Shown here in pieces: positions 4,468 through 7,883 of a stretch of 7,883 nt of DNA. The notes below the pieces were generated by a model. The model did no database searches, had not been told where the DNA came from, and saw nothing but the letters and a program-made list of their open reading frames with translations. Each line of letters begins with the position of its first letter. Positions within the stretch are counted from its first letter, which is position 1. Origin of the DNA: Calditrichota bacterium (GTDB taxonomy: Bacteria; Calditrichota; Calditrichia; RBG-13-44-9); NCBI GenBank assembly GCA_024276455.1, contig JAJRXE010000506.1:1-7883 (forward strand), read 5' to 3'. A program made the translations under genes and the position numbers.

Positions 4468-6249
4468 TTACACTTCTATTCGAGGACACCAGAAGTAGTA
4501 ATGGTGGTTGTGCTTGGCAAATTCCCCTTTTAAGGAACGACGAATGGGAGGGTAGTGGGCGTAACCAATGAATCGGTCGTCGCACTGAGATTTTTCGACG
4601 GCTACCTGAAATTCCTGCCCTTCCACTCCCGGTAAAACCACGGGTTGGTTTTCGCTGAGCGAGAGGTGCCGGGCCAGATTGGCTGAGAGAACGAGCCGAT
4701 TGTTTTGGCAATCTTTTTCCGCCCAGGAAGAGTAGCGGGTCAACGCGCCGTCTTCGTGATGGGCAACGTGCTCCTGCGGAATAAGCCAGGCGCCGGACTG
4801 CGACTGGAGTTGCCGCAGTTTTTCCAGGTAGAATTCCCACTCCGCCAGAAAAGCCTGCTGCCAGTCGCTCCCTGTTTCCGCCGCCGGGAATGTTCCGGCT
4901 TCCGGCGGTTCGGGTTCTGCCAGAGCCTGCGCAAAGAGAAATAATAGCTGAGAAAGCGGTTGGGAAGCCCCCAGGGGTTTTTGGGCCGGATCGGCGCTGA
5001 GCGATTCACCCAGAAAATTCAGACGCCAGTCCAGTTGTTCGTGAAAATGGGTAATGGGAAGCAGCGCAACGGTGTTGAGAGGCAGGTCGGTCTGTACGGT
5101 TGAGAAAAGCAGCCATTGCGAACTTTCCGGCCAGGCAATTTGCCCCGGGAAAAGAGTCCCGGGATTGAAACCGGCGGCAATCAGGTAGCGGGGCGGATGT
5201 TGCTGCAAATGGTAAAGGTTGGGCGCCCGTCCGGCCGGAAGAAACTCCTCCGGATTTTGGCGGTTTTGCAGGAAAAAATACAGATTCCCGGAAGTGAAAA
5301 GCGGGAGAAAATATTTACCGGTTAGTTCACTCAGGGCAGAGAGAAGGAAAGCGTTCAGGTAGCCGCCAGCGGCGTTGTACAGGTGGGTGCTGAAAATCAA
5401 GGCCGCTTCCTGTTCATCCGTCAGCAAGCGGGCAAATGCCTCCAGTCCGGAACGTTGTTCCGGGGTTAACAGGGCGGTGGTCTCTTTTACCAGCCGGGAG
5501 GCCATCTTTTCTTGCAACCAGGCTAGCGCATCCGGTCCTTTTTTCTCTTGCGACACCAGATGGAGGAGGTAAAGCAGCAGTAGCGGTTCCAGATGAGGTT
5601 GGTGAGACAGGTGGAGGTTGCTGAACCAGGTTGTCCGGCAAGCGAAAGGCTGAAGGCTGTAAGAGCGATTGCCCCGGAAGGCGTATTTTGCCTCTAAAAG
5701 GTGTTGGCTGAGCACCGGATGTTTGGTGAAAATGTCCCCGAGGCAGATCAAATGCCGAAGATTGCGAATCTGTTTCACATTGTCGAGGGAATGAAAGCGA
5801 AAGGGTGTTTCCATCAGACCGCGAAAGAAGTGCTGATCGGCCGGGGCGACAAAATCGAAAACCGGTAGTTGAAATTGCCGGGCGAAATCCTGGAGAGCGG
5901 TTAGGTCGTGCAGGGAGAGATCGGGATGGAACAGGATGGCCGCCGGGGGCGCCTGACTTTTTTTTCGGAGCTCGCGGGCAATGGTCTGGAAAATCCTTTC
6001 CGGTAGTTCGGGGTGCATGCGGCCGTTGGAGCGCCAGAAAGCCTGTCCCAGACGGTACGGGTGCGCTAATAGCTCGTACGAGAAGTGTCCCCGGGGGCAA
6101 AGCGATCCGCGATTCACCGGGGCTTCCGGAAAAAATTCCAGCTCGTCTCGGGTTCGTTGCGAGTAAACGACCTCCTCTTCTCCCCGGCGTATTTTGAATT
6201 GACAGCTCAAAGAACAGAAAGGACAGCTAACCACGCTTTCTTTTTTCAT
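4468..6249 (-). CDS. Molybdopterin oxidoreductase-like protein with degenerate active site (FdhA/NuoG-like)
   Basis: This 593-residue protein is related to formate dehydrogenase catalytic subunits and the C-terminal part of NuoG. The N-terminus has the CX2CX3C...C [4Fe-4S] site (C9, C12, C16, C51), within CPFCSLSC and RGSLCPRGHFSYEL. Residues 165-187 hold ICLGDIFTKHPVLSQ, resembling the cofactor-binding segment that contains an HPV motif in FdhA. The C-terminal region, about 515-585, looks like the molybdopterin dinucleotide-binding barrel (RLVLSANLARHLSLSENQ). Where FdhA has the catalytic Cys or SeCys after a VDHC-like strand, this protein reads DFVAPADQHFF (132-142), with no cysteine. The frame has no internal stop that could be SeCys. 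It is also shorter than typical FdhA, about 680-720. I infer an electron-relay or structural role rather than formate oxidation, analogous to NuoG. An unusual active-site residue cannot be excluded. The gene follows the diaphorase by 68 bases; AGGA lies upstream of the start. Confidence 0.82.
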   Translation of the reverse strand: MKKESVVSCPFCSLSCQFKIRRGEEEVVYSQRTRDELEFFPEAPVNRGSLCPRGHFSYELLAHPYRLGQAFWRSNGRMHPELPERIFQTIARELRKKSQAPPAAILFHPDLSLHDLTALQDFARQFQLPVFDFVAPADQHFFRGLMETPFRFHSLDNVKQIRNLRHLICLGDIFTKHPVLSQHLLEAKYAFRGNRSYSLQPFACRTTWFSNLHLSHQPHLEPLLLLYLLHLVSQEKKGPDALAWLQEKMASRLVKETTALLTPEQRSGLEAFARLLTDEQEAALIFSTHLYNAAGGYLNAFLLSALSELTGKYFLPLFTSGNLYFFLQNRQNPEEFLPAGRAPNLYHLQQHPPRYLIAAGFNPGTLFPGQIAWPESSQWLLFSTVQTDLPLNTVALLPITHFHEQLDWRLNFLGESLSADPAQKPLGASQPLSQLLFLFAQALAEPEPPEAGTFPAAETGSDWQQAFLAEWEFYLEKLRQLQSQSGAWLIPQEHVAHHEDGALTRYSSWAEKDCQNNRLVLSANLARHLSLSENQPVVLPGVEGQEFQVAVEKSQCDDRFIGYAHYPPIRRSLKGEFAKHNHHYYFWCPRIEV

Positions 6250-6317
6250 GGTATTTCATCCTGCGCTTTAATCCAATTTTTACGGGTGCCTGAAAGGCAG
6301 CAGGTGAACCCCTTCGC

Positions 6318-7133
6318 TTAACCAAACACGTCCGGATATTTCTGAATGTCGGCAAAATTCATATCCGGACCGTCTTTGCAGAGGTAGTACGGCCCGATGT
6401 TGCAGCGACCGCAAATACCCATGCCGCAGCTCATGTTGCGGTTCATGGAAAGGTAAATTTGCTCCGGTTTGAAGCCAATGCTGAGCAATTTAAGGGTAAC
6501 GAATTTGAGCATGACCTCCGGTCCGCAGGAAACCGCGTAGGCATTGTTCAGATTGAGGTCCAGATTGTCCAGCAGATTGGTGACCAATCCGATTTTGCCC
6601 CGGTAATCCCCCTCGGCCCGATCCACCGTGTACTCAAAATCCACGTTGGGAATTTTTTGCCACGCTGCGTACTGGCGGCGAAAACTCAATTCCGCCGGAT
6701 TGCGGGCGCCGTATTTAATCGAAATGCGTTGGTATTTTTCCGCTTCGTGGAAGAGGGCGTACAGCAGCGCGCGCAACGGTGCCAGGCCCACCCCGCCACC
6801 GACCACCAGAATTTCTTTCCCGGCAAATTTTTCGATCGGATAGCCTTTCCCAAACGGTCCGCGTAATCCAATCCGGTCGCCCGGTTTCAGTTGGTGCACC
6901 GCCGCGGTTACCCGACCCGCCTTGAGAATGGTGATTTCCATGGTTTCCGGATGGAACGGAGAAGAAGAGGGGGTAAACGGCGCCTCGCCCACTCCAAAAA
7001 CGGTAAGCTGCATGAACTGCCCGGCCCGAAAGGGAATAGGGCGGGGCGGCTTCAGAACCAGCGTTTTAATGGTGGGCGTTTCGGTAATCACGTCCAGCAC
7101 TTCGGTTTCCAGAGGTTGGTAAATGTTTTCCAT
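6318..7133 (-). CDS. Hydrogenase gamma-type FAD/NAD(P)H oxidoreductase subunit
   Basis: This 271-residue flavoprotein is of the ferredoxin-NADP reductase superfamily. It is closest in layout to the gamma subunit of group 3b hydrogenases (sulfhydrogenase), AsrB and PyrK. Residues 8-95 form the FAD-binding barrel, with FRAGQFMQLTVFGVGEAPFTPSS (35-57) in place of the classic RxYS flavin motif. Residues 106-250 form the NAD(P) domain, with GGGVGLAPLRALL (112-124) and SCGPEVM (202-208). C236, C241, C244 and C252 (CGMGICGRCNIGPYYLC, 236-252) make the PyrK-like C-terminal cluster site, normally [2Fe-2S]. It is expected to exchange electrons between NAD(P)H and the Fe-S chain. It starts 33 bases after the beta-type gene, the usual beta-gamma pairing. 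No strong Shine-Dalgarno precedes the ATG, so coupling to upstream translation is likely. The cofactor preference, NADH or NADPH, cannot be read from the sequence. Confidence 0.92.
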   Translation of the reverse strand: MENIYQPLETEVLDVITETPTIKTLVLKPPRPIPFRAGQFMQLTVFGVGEAPFTPSSSPFHPETMEITILKAGRVTAAVHQLKPGDRIGLRGPFGKGYPIEKFAGKEILVVGGGVGLAPLRALLYALFHEAEKYQRISIKYGARNPAELSFRRQYAAWQKIPNVDFEYTVDRAEGDYRGKIGLVTNLLDNLDLNLNNAYAVSCGPEVMLKFVTLKLLSIGFKPEQIYLSMNRNMSCGMGICGRCNIGPYYLCKDGPDMNFADIQKYPDVFG

Positions 7134-7166
7134 GATTGGTGGCTTGTGTTTTTTAGTAGTGAATGG

Positions 7167-7883
7167 TTACATTAAATCCAATTGTTCTTTCAAAACAACC
7201 CGTTTTTCCAGCTCCAGTAGCACCTCGCGCAGGTCGATTTTTCCCATGCAACCCTCCACGCAACGACCGCAACCGGTACAGGCTTCCATTCCAAAATTGG
7301 TCACAAAAGAATCGAATTTGTGGTAAAAGCGGTTCTTGAAGCGTTCCGCCAGACTGAATCGCGGGGTGCCGCCCCCGGCCATGCGGGCATAGCCGGCAAA
7401 AAAACAGGAATCCCACACCTTCACCCGTTCGAAGCGTTTCTCGGCCGGCTGATCGAAAAGCAAAAAACAGTGGCAGGTGGGACAAATCTGGGTGCAGGTA
7501 CCGCATTCCACGCAGGTTTTGGAAAGCTCCTGCCAGATGGGGGAGTCCAGGTGACGTTCAATGGCCTGTTGATGGGGCTCGTAATATTTAAAATTCTGGT
7601 TCTGGTGGTGTACCTGTTCGGTGACCCGTTCGCGCTGTTTCTCTCGTTCCAGCACCAGCTGGTTGCTGGCCTCTTGTACCCCGGTAAAATAGCGCTGGAG
7701 AACCTCTTTTCCTTTTTCGCTGCCGATTTCAATCAAATACCTGCCCTTCACCTCGGAGAGGTTGAGATCGAATTCCCGTTTGGGGTAAGGTTGATGGTTG
7801 AAAAGGGTGCAGTAACAATGGGGACCTGCCTCCAGACAATCGGTGGTAATTAACAGGTGATTTTGGCGCCCCTGGACGTAGAA
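7167..7883 (-). CDS. Hydrogenase/sulfur reductase beta-type 4Fe-4S protein, N-terminus beyond window edge
   Basis: The frame is open from the right edge to a TAA at 7167, giving 238 residues. The family (HydB/HyhB beta subunit, AsrA) usually runs to about 340-370, so roughly a third is missing. A GTG at 7751 is an internal valine, not the start: the family signature CLEAGPHCYC, about 20 residues from the edge, and the GRYLIEIGSEKG block continue through it. Further on come WDSCFFAGYARMAGGGTPRF and RFYHKF, typical of the family. Two cluster motifs are seen: CVECGTCTQICP, and CTGCGRCVEGCMGK in which Met replaces the usual Pro. It should carry electrons between the gamma diaphorase, encoded 33 bases downstream, and the rest of the complex. 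In soluble group 3b hydrogenases the partners would be delta and alpha subunits; here they are a molybdopterin-like protein and a membrane hydrogenase. Confidence 0.9.
   Translation of the reverse strand, partial: FYVQGRQNHLLITTDCLEAGPHCYCTLFNHQPYPKREFDLNLSEVKGRYLIEIGSEKGKEVLQRYFTGVQEASNQLVLEREKQRERVTEQVHHQNQNFKYYEPHQQAIERHLDSPIWQELSKTCVECGTCTQICPTCHCFLLFDQPAEKRFERVKVWDSCFFAGYARMAGGGTPRFSLAERFKNRFYHKFDSFVTNFGMEACTGCGRCVEGCMGKIDLREVLLELEKRVVLKEQLDLM

Noticed and set aside
5800..5870. Selenocysteine (in-frame UGA) at the active site of the FdhA-like protein
   Set aside because: The frame is uninterrupted, and the aligned region has Asp/Gln/His with no stop codon.
5414..6100. 228-codon minus-strand open frame inside the molybdopterin-like gene
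   Set aside because: It is Pro/Arg/Ser-rich out-of-frame translation within a longer real gene.
6287..6299. Hairpin TGCCT-GAA-AGGCA between the diaphorase and molybdopterin-like genes as a terminator
   Set aside because: The stem is only five pairs and no T tract follows on the minus strand; read-through is expected in this operon.
7320..7853. 177-codon plus-strand open frame at the right end
   Set aside because: It is antisense to the beta-type Fe-S gene, whose frame stays open with family motifs to the window edge.

Overview
The window is almost entirely one leftward (minus-strand) operon for a multisubunit, membrane-bound [NiFe] hydrogenase of the group 4 (Ech / complex I-related) type, coupled to a soluble flavin and iron-sulfur electron-input module. 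Both ends of the operon are cut by the window. The organism is a bacterium, judging by Shine-Dalgarno sites before most genes. Base composition is mid-GC in the operon. AT-rich intergenic patches (GAAATTTGAAATTGGAAA-like tracts, tandem TCCC..GGGA units, a CACGAATT doublet) and a four-helix-bundle orphan gene are reminiscent of anaerobic FCB-group bacteria such as Calditrichota or Ignavibacteria. That placement is a weak inference from style, not an identification.

Layout in transcription order, right to left: (1) 7883-7167, hydrogenase/sulfur-reductase beta-type 4Fe-4S protein, N-terminus outside the window; (2) 7133-6318, gamma-type FAD/NAD(P)H diaphorase with a C-terminal Fe-S site; (3) 6249-4468, a molybdopterin-oxidoreductase-like protein that keeps the N-terminal 4Fe-4S site but lacks a recognisable catalytic Cys/SeCys; (4) 4418-3933, a 16-Cys four-cluster ferredoxin; (5) 3893-3138, a zinc-ribbon plus TPR protein; (6) 3065-2130, NuoH/EchB-like membrane subunit; (7) 1529-1095, NuoB/EchC-like small subunit; (8) 977-492, NuoC/EchD-like subunit; (9) 394-1, N-terminal third of the [NiFe] large subunit, with the nickel-binding RICGICSITH motif intact. 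The last four follow the echB-C-D-E order.

The operon is broken between (6) and (7) by a roughly 600-base AT-rich block. It carries a divergent (plus-strand) four-helix-bundle gene of the 23S rRNA intervening-sequence protein family (1709-2062), its own plausible promoter, and an imperfect inverted repeat at its edges. This looks like an inserted cassette.

Inferred working of the system: the gamma subunit exchanges electrons with NAD(P)H through FAD. The electrons pass through the Fe-S clusters of beta, the Mo-subunit-like protein and the four-cluster ferredoxin to the NuoB-like proximal cluster, and on to the NiFe site that makes or oxidises H2. The NuoH-like subunit would couple this to ion movement. 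The arrangement resembles a complex I whose NADH-oxidising N-module has been rebuilt from sulfhydrogenase and formate-dehydrogenase parts. No NuoL/M/N antiporter-type gene is visible in the window.
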